Assembly: GCA_017625255.1 (NCBI GenBank)
Contig: JAGALK010000133.1
Span: 1 to 51,564, forward strand
Reading direction: 5' to 3'
Source: Lachnospiraceae bacterium
GTDB taxonomy: Bacteria; Bacillota; Clostridia; Lachnospirales; Lachnospiraceae
Length of the DNA stretch: 51,564 bases
Shown: in pieces, positions 16,231-24,974 of the stretch
Position numbering within the stretch: position 1 is the stretch's first letter
Layout of the letters: every line of letters starts with the position of its first letter
Notes under the pieces: model-generated
The model's input: the letters and a program-made list of their open reading frames with translations, nothing else
What the model was told of the DNA's origin: nothing
The model's database searches: none
Made by a program: the position numbers and the translations under genes

Positions 16231-16755
16231 ATGGAATTATTAGATGTATTTTTGAAAAGAAGAAGTGTAAGAAAATATACCGGAGAGCAGATTGCAAAGG
16301 AAAAAATAGAAAAGATTTTATATGCGGGACTTTCATCAGCATCTGGAAGAAGCAGACAGCCATGGGAATTAGTGGTTGTGCAGGATAAAGAGGTATTAAA
16401 AAAATTATCAGAATCCCGCGTAGGAGCAGCTAAGATGCTGGAAAATGCAGGTTGTGCTATTGTGGTATTTGCAGATACTGAAAAGACAGATGTGTGGATA
16501 GAGGATTGTTCCATTGTCATGAGCAATATGCATTTAATGGCAGACAGCTTAGGGCTTGGAAGCTGTTGGATACAGGGAAGATTGCGGGATGCAGAGAATG
16601 GAATCACTACGGAGCAGTATTGCAGAGAGCTATTGCATGTACCAGAGAATTATGTGTTAGAGGCAATGCTGTCAATAGGTATTTTGGAAGAACACCCTAA
16701 GTCCCGAAAAGTGGAGGAATTACCTATGGAAAAGGTACATTGGGGGAATTGGTAA
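16231..16755 (+). CDS. nitroreductase family protein
   Basis: An FMN-dependent NAD(P)H oxidoreductase of the nitroreductase fold, 174 residues from ATG 16231, which follows GCGGAGG by five bases (an ATG at 16207 lies before that site). Family features are RRSVRKYTGEQI at the N-terminus (FMN phosphate contacts), SSASGRSRQPWELVVV, then GLGSCWIQGRL. The physiological substrate is unknown. It stands alone between the ABC operon and a bidirectional terminator. Confidence 0.9.
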   Translation: MELLDVFLKRRSVRKYTGEQIAKEKIEKILYAGLSSASGRSRQPWELVVVQDKEVLKKLSESRVGAAKMLENAGCAIVVFADTEKTDVWIEDCSIVMSNMHLMADSLGLGSCWIQGRLRDAENGITTEQYCRELLHVPENYVLEAMLSIGILEEHPKSRKVEELPMEKVHWGNW

Positions 16756-16810
16756 AAAGCAAGTAATGAATGCCCGGAAAAAGTGTAGGATGTTCAGTTT
16801 ATAGAATGTA

Positions 16811-16852
16811 AATACGCAAGAGCTGTGGAAAAACAACTCTTGCGTATTTTTG
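16811..16852. terminator. bidirectional terminator between convergent genes
   Basis: AATACGCAAGAG and CTCTTGCGTATT form a perfect 12-bp stem, with A-rich and T-rich flanks. It separates the nitroreductase gene from the leftward regulator gene. Confidence 0.85.
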
Positions 16853-16859
16853 TATGCTT

Positions 16860-17189
16860 TTATTCCATATCCAACAATTTTTTTACGGCATCTAGCATTT
16901 CAGGATGGGCTCTTAGATTTAAAATCAGTTTTTTCTCAAAATCTGTAATTTGAAGCGGCGGGGTATCATTATATCCGAAAGTTCCCAAAATATCATCAAT
17001 ATTATAGATTTCACAGAGCAGCAGAAGGGTATCTGCATCGGGTTGAGACTGCCCACTTTCCCAACCATAAACCGTTTTTTCAGCGACAGAAAGGGATTTG
17101 TTTTTTAATTCCAATACCACATCTTTGACAGAGAGCGAGTTTCGTTTTCTGGTTTCTTTTAATACTTTAGCAATCATTTCATTTTTCAA
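16860..17189 (-). CDS. XRE-family helix-turn-helix regulator
   Basis: A small DNA-binding repressor-like protein, 109 residues from TTG 17189, which lies 8 bases after a strong GGGAGG; an in-frame ATG at 17210 has no ribosome site. The Cro/CI-type HTH is degenerate but recognisable (NSLSVKDVVLELKNKSLSVAEKTVYGWESGQSQPDADTLLLL in overlapping segments). The C-terminus LRAHPEMLDAVKKLLDM is like that of clostridial XRE regulators. It is divergent from the defence-type operon, and three matching operator sites lie between. It probably represses that operon and itself. Confidence 0.85.
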   Translation of the reverse strand: MKNEMIAKVLKETRKRNSLSVKDVVLELKNKSLSVAEKTVYGWESGQSQPDADTLLLLCEIYNIDDILGTFGYNDTPPLQITDFEKKLILNLRAHPEMLDAVKKLLDME

Positions 17190-17251
17190 AATAATATCCT
17201 CCCTATCCATGGTATTTCTATCTTATAATATGAAAATTTTTTCGTCAAACT

Positions 17252-17270
17252 ATTCTTGCATTCTAAGAAA
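17252..17270. promoter_or_regulatory. operator copy 1 (ATTCTT-N7-AAGAAA)
   Basis: ATTCTTgcattctAAGAAA is one of three near-identical dyads in the divergent region. It abuts the -35 (TTGACG, minus, 17248-17243) of the regulator gene. Confidence 0.6.
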
Positions 17271-17288
17271 AATCGAAAAAAACCATAG

Positions 17289-17317
17289 TTGAAATTCTTG
17301 ATAAATAAGAATATAAT
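17289..17317 (+). promoter_or_regulatory. sigma-A promoter of the defence-type operon
   Basis: TTGAAA (17289-17294), 17 bases, then a perfect TATAAT (17312-17317). The spacer is filled by operator copy 2. Confidence 0.8.
17294..17312. promoter_or_regulatory. operator copy 2, within the promoter spacer
   Basis: ATTCTTgataaatAAGAAT is a perfect 6-bp dyad lying between -35 and -10, where a bound repressor would block RNA polymerase. Copy 1 begins 42 bases to the left and copy 3 begins 41 bases to the right, that is, near four helical turns each. Confidence 0.65.
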
Positions 17318-17334
17318 GGTATTTAAGCAGTTTT

Positions 17335-17353
17335 ATTCTTAGGTACTAAGAAA
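17335..17353. promoter_or_regulatory. operator copy 3
   Basis: ATTCTTaggtactAAGAAA has the same half-sites and the same 7-base spacer as copies 1 and 2. It lies just downstream of the expected transcription start. Confidence 0.6.
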
Positions 17354-17382
17354 CACAAAAATTTGAAATGGTGGTGTGTTGA

Positions 17383-17586
17383 TTGAGAAATAACAGTGTA
17401 ATGAAACACTTAGCAACATATATATGGGAAAATCAAATTTCCATTAAGCAGACAGCATTAGATTTGAGTATTTCAGAAGAAAAACTGCGAGGAGAAAGTG
17501 AAGAAAATTTAACAGCGGGAGAATTTTTGGAATTATGCAATTACTTGGGCATAAGACCGGAAAAGTTTAGACATGAAGAAGTATAA
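17383..17586 (+). CDS. small Cro-like regulator (67 residues)
   Basis: A 67-residue protein starting at TTG 17383, with GGTGG about seven bases upstream. ENQISIKQTALDLSISEEKLRGE resembles a helix-turn-helix, followed by TAGEFLELCNYLGIRPEKF, as in short XRE/Cro proteins. It is first in the operon, 18 bases before the PAPS-reductase start. It may act with the divergent XRE protein on the three operators. The assignment is by pattern only. Confidence 0.7.
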   Translation: MRNNSVMKHLATYIWENQISIKQTALDLSISEEKLRGESEENLTAGEFLELCNYLGIRPEKFRHEEV

Positions 17587-17604
17587 AATAGGCGGATGGG
17601 TGCC

Positions 17605-19317
17605 ATGTTAAGCTATAGATGCAAGTTACATAATATTCCACTAAAAACGAGTACTTGTCTGGAATGTGGGACGAGAGAGCATGTAGAGGTAAAATCAAAT
17701 ATTTATTGGTGTGACATATGCAATGTGCCTATATATGAAAGAAAGTGTTCTGTTTGCGGAACAAATGGAAAGCGAGTTGCTTCGGATTTACGACCGGTAT
17801 TTCCGGAGGAACGATTATTGTTAGAAATTATATGGGGAGAACCTTTTAAATATAAGGATTCTTCCGTTTGGAATACATCGGGAAATTATTATCTGATTGA
17901 TGGAAAATTATATAGATTTTCTGTTGCAGGACTGCGGGAACTAGATACAGATGCCATAAGGACTGCATTTAACACCTATGAAGAAGTGAATTATAAAAAT
18001 TCGTTTGAAAAATATGTAGATAAATTTATAGAGTGCAATAAAGACAGATATACAGAAATTGATGAAGAAGCCTTGCGATATTTACAGGAAGTGACAATGG
18101 GTTATGATGCGAGAGATATGTTTGTGTCCTTTTCCGGCGGAAAGGATTCTACAGTTACATCAGACTTGGTAATACGGGCATTAGGAAATCCTAAGATTTT
18201 GCATATTTTTGGTGATACTACATTGGAATTTCCAGAGACAGAGAGCTATGTTGCAAATTTTAAAAAGAAGCATAGTTCTACACCCGTGATTTCTTCCAGA
18301 AATAAGGAAAAGAACTTCGAGGATTTGTGTCAGCTGATTGGGCCGCCCAGCCGCGTGATGCGTTGGTGCTGTACAATTTTTAAAACCGGAGCGATTTCCA
18401 GAAAAATTTCTGCATTATTTAAAGGAAAGACAAAAATTTTGGCATTTTATGGAATACGACGAAGTGAATCTGCAAGCAGAAGCAAATATGACAGAGAATC
18501 TGAGGGACATAAGATTAGTAAACAGGTGACAATTTCACCGATTATTGACTGGTTGGATTTTGATATATGGCTGTACCTTTTGACGAGAAAAATAGATTTT
18601 AATTCGGCATATCGTCTGGGATATTCGCGAGTAGGCTGTTGGTGTTGTCCTAATAATAGTGCGTGGTCAGAATTTTTATCCAAGATTCATATGAAGGAAC
18701 AATACGAGCATTGGCATACTATATTGGTGGATTTTGCAAAGAGTATTGGAAAGCTGGATGCAGAAGAATATATAGATACAGGAAAATGGAAAGCCAGACA
18801 GGGTGGAAATGGTGTGAATTATGCGAAAAAATCGGTTATTTCCTTTGAACCTTGTGTATTAGAAGAAAATGCTTTCAATTACGAATTGCAAAGACCGATT
18901 ACAGAGGATTTATATGAGTTGTTTAAGCCATTTGGCTATATCAATACAACTCTTGGAAATGAACGATTGGGCGAGGTTTATATCCTAAAAAGAGACGGAG
19001 AACCAATTTTAAAATTACAGGGGCGTATGGGTTCGACCCATCTAAAGGTTACGATTTTTGATTATAAGCTGGACGGAGCGTTAAATCTGGCGGCAGCCGA
19101 GGATAAGGTGAAATGTCAGTTGACCAAATACCAGATGTGTATGGGCTGTCGTGCCTGTGAGGGTGTATGTAAATTTGGGGCAATCCGAATGGAGACATTA
19201 GCTGATGGAGAGATATCCTATCGAATTGCTGATGAGAAATGTGTGCGTTGCAAGGCCTGTGTGAATCATTTTATTGCAGGTTGTTATATGCGAAAGGTTT
19301 TAGCGACAAAACGATAG
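17605..19317 (+). CDS. PAPS reductase-like sulfurtransferase with zinc ribbons and ferredoxin domain (DndC-like)
   Basis: A fusion protein of 570 residues. The N-terminus has two zinc-ribbon pairs (CKLHNIP..CLECG and WCDICNVP..CSVCG). The centre is an adenosine-phosphosulfate-reductase/ATP-pyrophosphatase domain with SGGKDS near residue 176, RVMRWCCTIFK, FYGIRRSES and GCWCCPNN. The C-terminus is a two-cluster ferredoxin: CMGCRACEGVCKFGAI near 511 and CVRCKACVNHFIAGC near 545. In the Dnd and Ssp phosphorothioation systems the related DndC/SspD activates DNA with ATP and passes sulfur; with a cysteine desulfurase three genes on, the same role is inferred here. ATG 17605 is chosen because AGGCGG lies 9 bases before it; ATG 17596 is too close. 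The ferredoxin fusion sets it apart from classical DndC. Confidence 0.88.
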   Translation: MLSYRCKLHNIPLKTSTCLECGTREHVEVKSNIYWCDICNVPIYERKCSVCGTNGKRVASDLRPVFPEERLLLEIIWGEPFKYKDSSVWNTSGNYYLIDGKLYRFSVAGLRELDTDAIRTAFNTYEEVNYKNSFEKYVDKFIECNKDRYTEIDEEALRYLQEVTMGYDARDMFVSFSGGKDSTVTSDLVIRALGNPKILHIFGDTTLEFPETESYVANFKKKHSSTPVISSRNKEKNFEDLCQLIGPPSRVMRWCCTIFKTGAISRKISALFKGKTKILAFYGIRRSESASRSKYDRESEGHKISKQVTISPIIDWLDFDIWLYLLTRKIDFNSAYRLGYSRVGCWCCPNNSAWSEFLSKIHMKEQYEHWHTILVDFAKSIGKLDAEEYIDTGKWKARQGGNGVNYAKKSVISFEPCVLEENAFNYELQRPITEDLYELFKPFGYINTTLGNERLGEVYILKRDGEPILKLQGRMGSTHLKVTIFDYKLDGALNLAAAEDKVKCQLTKYQMCMGCRACEGVCKFGAIRMETLADGEISYRIADEKCVRCKACVNHFIAGCYMRKVLATKR

Positions 19318-19341
19318 AAAGAATAAGGAGCTGTTAAATAA

Positions 19342-20229
19342 GTGGCACAAAAGAAAATTCGTCTGAAAGGACATGAAACATTCATATTGCGGGAAGGCTG
19401 GCTGACAAAGGGTATATTGGAAGTAAGCGAAAATCAAAAAGTGTTTTCTGAAAATTTTGGCGCGGATGCTCTAGGCGTAGGAAGTAATATGGCAAAGGCT
19501 ATCCGTTATTGGCTTAGAGAAAGCGGTCTTATGACAGAACTGCAAAAAATAGGGGCGAAGCTGACAAATATGGGAAAGTTGATTTTAGATAAGGATGCTT
19601 ATTTTGAGGATGATTTTTCTCTGTGGCTGGTACATTGCAATCTTGCCATGAATGCAGAAAAGGTTACAAGCTGGTATGGATTTTTTAATTTACTGGAGTC
19701 CGAAGAATTTACAAGAGAAGAATTAGAGTGGGAATTGAAGGATAAAATCTTGTTGTACTCAGGGGCAGAAAGTGTACCTGAGCGTTCCCTAAAGGATGAT
19801 TGTAATGCTATTCTTTCCATGTATTTTAGAGAAAATGAAAAGGATTATGACCCGGAGGAAAAGCGCATCAGTCCCTTTGCGCATTTAGGATTAGTTCGTA
19901 AAAATTTGAATCGTTATAAAAAAGTTACACCTAACTTAAATACATTATCTATGGATGTGATTTTGTATATTCTTGCTAAGCATAAAGAGTGCACAGGAAT
20001 AAAAAGTATTAGTATAGATGATCTGGTAAATGGTGAAAATCTGCCGGGAAAAATATTGAATTTAAACCGTACAGTATTAAATAAATATCTGGATGAGCTT
20101 GCAGATGAAAATTGTCTTACGGTAAATCGTACGGCAGGTTTGGATATGGTGTATTTAGGCGATATAAAAAGCCTTGATGTGGCGGCAAGACATTATGAGA
20201 AAGGACAGCGTCATGAGAAATTTGAATGA
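19342..20229 (+). CDS. DUF4007 family protein
   Basis: The 295-residue protein contains the GHETF motif that defines DUF4007 (RLKGHETFILREGWL, from residue 8). No catalytic motif or membrane segment is visible. The C-terminal part (ISIDDLVNGENLPGKILNLNR, then LNKYLDELADE) looks like a winged helix, so DNA binding is plausible. The GTG start has AAGGAG ten bases upstream. Its 3' end overlaps the ATPase gene by 17 bases, so the two products probably act together. DUF4007 genes are known to occur beside PAPS-reductase genes in predicted DNA-modification loci; the molecular role is unknown. Confidence 0.85.
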   Translation: MAQKKIRLKGHETFILREGWLTKGILEVSENQKVFSENFGADALGVGSNMAKAIRYWLRESGLMTELQKIGAKLTNMGKLILDKDAYFEDDFSLWLVHCNLAMNAEKVTSWYGFFNLLESEEFTREELEWELKDKILLYSGAESVPERSLKDDCNAILSMYFRENEKDYDPEEKRISPFAHLGLVRKNLNRYKKVTPNLNTLSMDVILYILAKHKECTGIKSISIDDLVNGENLPGKILNLNRTVLNKYLDELADENCLTVNRTAGLDMVYLGDIKSLDVAARHYEKGQRHEKFE

Positions 20230-23200
20230 TGTGATTGAAATTGACAGAAGATATCAGAGTTCTGTCAATCTTTCTATAGATTTATACAATAAAAAGAAAA
20301 TAAAAAGCTATATTTCCACCCGTTCTTCTGCGGATATTTTAGATACATATTTGCAAAATGTACAAAAGGGTGTAGACAAGGCAACAATTTTAATTGGACC
20401 TTATGGAAAAGGAAAATCTCACCTTTTATTAGTATTACTGGATCGTTTGCGAAAACAAAAGAATCCATATCTTCCTGTGATTGTTTCCGGTACTTATGAG
20501 GATTTAAATCAGGCATTTTTAATGGGAATTTTGGATGCATTAAAGAGAGAAAATTTAGAGGATATCGCACCGGACAGTTATTACAGTAAAGCAGTGGATA
20601 CAATAATTATGTGGCGGGAAAAGTATCCAAATGCCTATGGAATGTTTTTAGAGGAAATCCAAAATGATAGTCTGGATGAAACGACATATGTAGAGCAGTT
20701 AAAGCGTTTAAATGATAAGGTACTAAAAAGCTTTAAAAAAATATATCCTAAAATTACAAATGGCAGTGAATTTCAGCCTATTGTAGAGTTGGAGACTACC
20801 AAAATATATGAAGAAATTAATCGTGTATTGTGCGAAAAGTATAAATATTCGGGATTGTTTGTTGTATTTGATGAATTTAGTAAATACATAGAAGGACATC
20901 GACTAGAAACCTTTGCTAAAGACATGAAAATCGTACAGGATATGTGCGAGTTGGCAAATAGTTCCAAAGAATCCCAGTTACATATCACATTTGTAGCTCA
21001 TAAGAGCATCAAAGAATATGGAGCTGCATTACCAAAGGAAATGGTACATGCATTTACCGGAGTAGAAGGACGATTAAAGGAGATTCCCTTTGTAGTTTCT
21101 TCTCAGAATAATTATGAGTTAATTGAACATGTCATTCAGAAGAAAATTCCGGATTTTCATGGATATATAAGTGATATGCAGCCCTATTATAGAAACGCTG
21201 TAAAATCCTATCGTCTGCCTTTTTTTAATCTGTTATTTCAGGAAAAAGATTATGAAAAAATTATTGTAGAAGGGTGTTATCCCATGCTTCCGATAACGGT
21301 TTATTTGTTGTTGGCAATTAGTGAAAAAGTGGCTCAGAATGAGAGAAGTATCTTTACATTTCTTGCTAATGATGAGAAAGGAAGCTTGTATCGTTTATTA
21401 AAAGAAAAATCAGAAGAAATTCAAAATTTTGGTGTCACAGCAGAGGTAGTCTATGACTATTTTTGTAATCTGTTTCGTGAGGAAACCGGACTTATACATA
21501 TTCATACAGAGTGGTTAAAAGCCGATTATGCCTTATCAAAAACCACAGATATTCGAGAACAGCAGCTCATAAAAGTAATGGCTTTGCTTTTAATGCTTCA
21601 TAGGGAAGAAGCACCGGTGGAAGAGGCGATTTTGTGTCGGGCATTAAATATGTCTAAAGAAGAATTTTATAAAATTATTAATAAATTAATTGAAAAACAG
21701 ATTATCGTATGGAGAGCAAAAAGTGCATCCTATGCCTTTTTAAATAATGTGGGTGTAGATTTAGAAAAAGAAATACGGGAAACTGTGGCAAAATTGCCGG
21801 CACAAATACATCTGACGGAACAGCTAAAAGAAATCTCAGAATTAGATTATATATTGCCAAAGGAACATAACCAGAAATATAAGATATCCCGTTTTTTTGA
21901 GTATGTATATATGGCAGAAGAGCAGTTTTTAAAGCTTCCGAATGCAGAATGTCTTTTTACAGAGCATTTTTCAGATGGAAAAATCATAGCGTTACTGAGG
22001 AATGAAAATAGCGTATTTGAAAGTGATGCAGCGATTACAGAGAAGCTAAAGGCATTAAATGACCAGAGAATACTTGTCATTTATCCACAGAAAAGCTTTA
22101 GTGGAGAGCCATTGATGCGTCGTTATCTGGCAATACAAAAGCTATTAGGTGATGCTGTTTTTTTAGAAGAAAACAAGGTGCTGCAGCAGGAATTGGAAAA
22201 TTGCATAGAGGATATTATTTTTGAAATAAATCAGATATTAAAACAGGATTTTATACCGGAAAAGAATCAGTGCATGGTGTTATACGGCGAAGAAAAATAT
22301 TTACATGGCTTTCGCGGAAATATTTCCTTTAACGGATTTTTAAGCAAGATATGCAAAGATGTGTATGGAAAAACACCCAAAATCAATAATGAGTTGATTA
22401 ACCGTCAGAATATTTCTGCCCAGAATAAAAAAGCGAGAAAACTTATTGTAAAAATGATTCTCGATGAAACCTTAGAAGATATGTATACGAATTATGAAAC
22501 CGGTACTAAGCCGGAGGCTACTATTTATCGTGCAACCTTGGCTAAAACAGGCATCCGCGGCGGTAATCAGAATATAGACGAAGGATGTAAATATGTATTG
22601 GATGAAATTGATGTGTTTATATCCGAATGTGATGGTCAGAAAGTATCTTTTGACAAGCTATATAAGCGTTTGATGGGTGAAGAATACGGCACAAGACGAG
22701 GTGTTTTGCCTATTTATATCGCGAATCAGTTGGTACAGCTGCAGGATATGCCGGTGGTGTATTTAGGGGAAAATGAAGTAGAGTTAGACGAGGAAATTCT
22801 TGAAAATATCAATGCAAAGCCGGATAGTTATTATTTATATGTAGAGCATGAAACCGCTAAAAAGCAAAAGTATTTAGATATTTTAGAAAAAACATTTTGC
22901 AAGGATGAAATTACTATAGAAAAGAGTTCTAGAAGAAAACGCCTTCGTCAGATTACAGAATATATGCATAGATGGTATCGGGCATTGCCGCAGATTTCTG
23001 TGAATTTTAAGCTTTGTCCGTCCTATATGGAAGAGAAACAGTATGTAAAATTATCTGCATTTCGAAAATTGTTCCGTCAAATGACAATTAATCCAAGAGA
23101 ACTGTTATTTGAGCGAATTCCGGAAATATTTACATCAACAGAATATGAAGAAATCGCAAAACAGATTGTTTTAATAAAACAAAATCTAGATACCTATTTT

Positions 23201-23728
23201 GAAAAGATACAAATCCAAGCAATTCAGCTGGTAAAAACTGAATTTGGAGCAGGGGAAAAGGAAAGCCTCGCGGCTTGTCTTTTGCAGTGGAATGAAAAGC
23301 AAAGTCAGAAATCAAAGACGCTGTTATCTAATAGCCGGGTAACCGGATTTATGCAGTATACAGCAAAAATACATACCTATGATGAAGCGCAAATAATTAG
23401 AAAAATTGCAAAGATAATTACAGATATGTATATGGAGGACTGGCGGGATGATTCGTTGGATTTGTTCCAAAAGCTGTTACATGAGACCAGACAGGAAATC
23501 GAGTCCATTCAGCAGAATAGTTCTGATGCATCTGGGAAAAATCACTTGGTATTTACTAATAGCCAAGGGAATGAAATTGAGCGGTTTTATGATCCTGTGG
23601 AAGAGGACAGTACTAGCTATTTTTTAAAAAATGCTATAGAAGATGCATTAGAGGATTTTGGAGAATCCTTAGAGACAAATCAAAAGGTGGCTATACTTAT
23701 GCAGGCTCTGGAAAAATTGATTATGTAG
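20213..23728 (+). CDS. large P-loop ATPase, BrxC-like
   Basis: A 1171-residue ATPase starting at ATG 20213, 7 bases after AAAGGA, inside the end of the DUF4007 gene. Walker A is GPYGKGKSH near residue 63, and Walker B is VVFDEFSKY near residue 216 with FVAHKS following. This glycine-rich GxYGxGKSH loop at the N-terminus of a protein of over 1100 residues resembles BREX BrxC more than the SMC-like DndD, since no long coiled coil is seen. The middle has helical wHTH-like segments (LNMSKEEFYKIINKLIEKQI). The C-terminal third is highly charged and helical. It likely powers DNA engagement or target recognition for the modification complex; this is inferred from family and position. Confidence 0.85.
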   Translation: MRNLNDVIEIDRRYQSSVNLSIDLYNKKKIKSYISTRSSADILDTYLQNVQKGVDKATILIGPYGKGKSHLLLVLLDRLRKQKNPYLPVIVSGTYEDLNQAFLMGILDALKRENLEDIAPDSYYSKAVDTIIMWREKYPNAYGMFLEEIQNDSLDETTYVEQLKRLNDKVLKSFKKIYPKITNGSEFQPIVELETTKIYEEINRVLCEKYKYSGLFVVFDEFSKYIEGHRLETFAKDMKIVQDMCELANSSKESQLHITFVAHKSIKEYGAALPKEMVHAFTGVEGRLKEIPFVVSSQNNYELIEHVIQKKIPDFHGYISDMQPYYRNAVKSYRLPFFNLLFQEKDYEKIIVEGCYPMLPITVYLLLAISEKVAQNERSIFTFLANDEKGSLYRLLKEKSEEIQNFGVTAEVVYDYFCNLFREETGLIHIHTEWLKADYALSKTTDIREQQLIKVMALLLMLHREEAPVEEAILCRALNMSKEEFYKIINKLIEKQIIVWRAKSASYAFLNNVGVDLEKEIRETVAKLPAQIHLTEQLKEISELDYILPKEHNQKYKISRFFEYVYMAEEQFLKLPNAECLFTEHFSDGKIIALLRNENSVFESDAAITEKLKALNDQRILVIYPQKSFSGEPLMRRYLAIQKLLGDAVFLEENKVLQQELENCIEDIIFEINQILKQDFIPEKNQCMVLYGEEKYLHGFRGNISFNGFLSKICKDVYGKTPKINNELINRQNISAQNKKARKLIVKMILDETLEDMYTNYETGTKPEATIYRATLAKTGIRGGNQNIDEGCKYVLDEIDVFISECDGQKVSFDKLYKRLMGEEYGTRRGVLPIYIANQLVQLQDMPVVYLGENEVELDEEILENINAKPDSYYLYVEHETAKKQKYLDILEKTFCKDEITIEKSSRRKRLRQITEYMHRWYRALPQISVNFKLCPSYMEEKQYVKLSAFRKLFRQMTINPRELLFERIPEIFTSTEYEEIAKQIVLIKQNLDTYFEKIQIQAIQLVKTEFGAGEKESLAACLLQWNEKQSQKSKTLLSNSRVTGFMQYTAKIHTYDEAQIIRKIAKIITDMYMEDWRDDSLDLFQKLLHETRQEIESIQQNSSDASGKNHLVFTNSQGNEIERFYDPVEEDSTSYFLKNAIEDALEDFGESLETNQKVAILMQALEKLIM

Positions 23729-23763
23729 AGAGTGTTAGAATACAAAGGATACGAGGAATTTAT

Positions 23764-24942
23764 ATGAGCAACATAATATATTTAGATAATGCGGCAACGA
23801 CATTCCCAAAGCCGGAAAGCGTATATCAGAAGATGGATGAAATCAATCGCAGCCTTGCAGTGAATGCTGGGCGTGGTTCGTATGCTCTGGCTAGAGAAGC
23901 TGTAAAGATTATGGATAAAGTCCGCGCAGAATTACTGAATATTGTAAATGCATCACAGGTCGCAGAGGTGGTTATTACCCCCTCTGCGACTGTTGCGTTA
24001 AATCAGATAATAGGCGGCATGGAGTTTAAAGAATCTGATGTGGTATATGTATCGCCTTTTGAGCATAATGCGGTGATGCGGACATTGCATTTGCGACAGC
24101 AAAGCTGTGGATTTGAAGTAGTAGAGCTGCCGTTAAATGCCGCTGATGCGATAGAAATTGATAGGTCGCAAATGGAATTTATGTTTTCCGTAAAGACACC
24201 AACCCATGTATTTCTATCCCATGTCAGTAATGTGACAGGCTATATATTGCCTGTAGAGCATATTGCTTCATTAGCAAAAAATTATGGAGCAGAGGTGATT
24301 GTGGATGCATCCCAGTCTATGGGATTAGTTCCTATTGATTTTGCAGGGTGGAACATCGATTATTTAGTCTTTGCAGGGCATAAGACTTTGTACGGACCAT
24401 TTGGAATCGGAGGATTTTTCATTCGCCATGGAAAGCAGTTAAGACCATATTTAGCAGGCGGAACAGGAAGCGATTCCTTGAACCTGAATATGCCATCGAA
24501 ACCCCCAATTATGTATGAAGCAGCCAGCCCGAATATCGTGGCAGCAGGTGGGGTATTGGCAGCATTAGAAGAAGTAAAAAAACATGGAGAGGGAGTATAT
24601 TCTCTTGGAATGGAACGGTATAGAAAATGGGAAAAAAAGCTAACTAAACAGTTAGTGGACGGCTTAAAAGCCATATCGGGAGTGACGCTGTATCTGCCGG
24701 AAGAAAGTGCACATATCGGAATTGTAGCCTTCAATGTTCGAGGTTATCAGGCATCGGATGTGGGCGCACTTTTGGATGAAGATTATGGTATTGCAGTACG
24801 AACCGGTTATCACTGTGCACCGCTGATACATAAGTGGCTAAAGGACGAATATTATGCCGGAGTAGTGCGAGTGAGTGTAGGACGGTTCACCACGGAAGAG
24901 GATGTGGAGAAGGTTGTTGGAGCGGTGAGAGAGATTGTGTGA
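23764..24942 (+). CDS. cysteine desulfurase (class II, SufS-like)
   Basis: A PLP enzyme that takes sulfur from cysteine onto its own active-site cysteine, 392 residues. It opens with IIYLDNAATTFPKPESV. Further features are SHVSNVTGYILPVEHI, VDASQSMG, the PLP lysine in VFAGHKTLYGP (about residue 206) and the sulfur-carrying cysteine in RTGYHCAPL (about 351), a class II arrangement. In Dnd/Ssp phosphorothioation the equivalent is DndA or SspA, the sulfur donor. Position between the ATPase and the DUF262 gene supports that role over general Fe-S assembly; no scaffold gene is nearby. Confidence 0.92.
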   Translation: MSNIIYLDNAATTFPKPESVYQKMDEINRSLAVNAGRGSYALAREAVKIMDKVRAELLNIVNASQVAEVVITPSATVALNQIIGGMEFKESDVVYVSPFEHNAVMRTLHLRQQSCGFEVVELPLNAADAIEIDRSQMEFMFSVKTPTHVFLSHVSNVTGYILPVEHIASLAKNYGAEVIVDASQSMGLVPIDFAGWNIDYLVFAGHKTLYGPFGIGGFFIRHGKQLRPYLAGGTGSDSLNLNMPSKPPIMYEAASPNIVAAGGVLAALEEVKKHGEGVYSLGMERYRKWEKKLTKQLVDGLKAISGVTLYLPEESAHIGIVAFNVRGYQASDVGALLDEDYGIAVRTGYHCAPLIHKWLKDEYYAGVVRVSVGRFTTEEDVEKVVGAVREIV

Positions 24943-24974
24943 GAAAGCTTAAAGAAACAGAGGAGGAAATAAAT

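Noticed and set aside
20174..20212. Upstream TTG start for the large ATPase
   Set aside because: ATG 20213 has AAAGGA at good distance; the TTG has no ribosome site and lies deep in the DUF4007 gene.
20213..23728. Assignment of the large ATPase as DndD
   Set aside because: DndD is SMC-like with long coiled coils; this protein lacks them and has a GPYGKGKSH loop more like BrxC.
24834..24974. N-terminal extension of the DUF262/DUF1524 protein
   Set aside because: It overlaps the conserved C-terminus of the cysteine desulfurase and lacks a ribosome site, whereas ATG 24975 has a perfect one.
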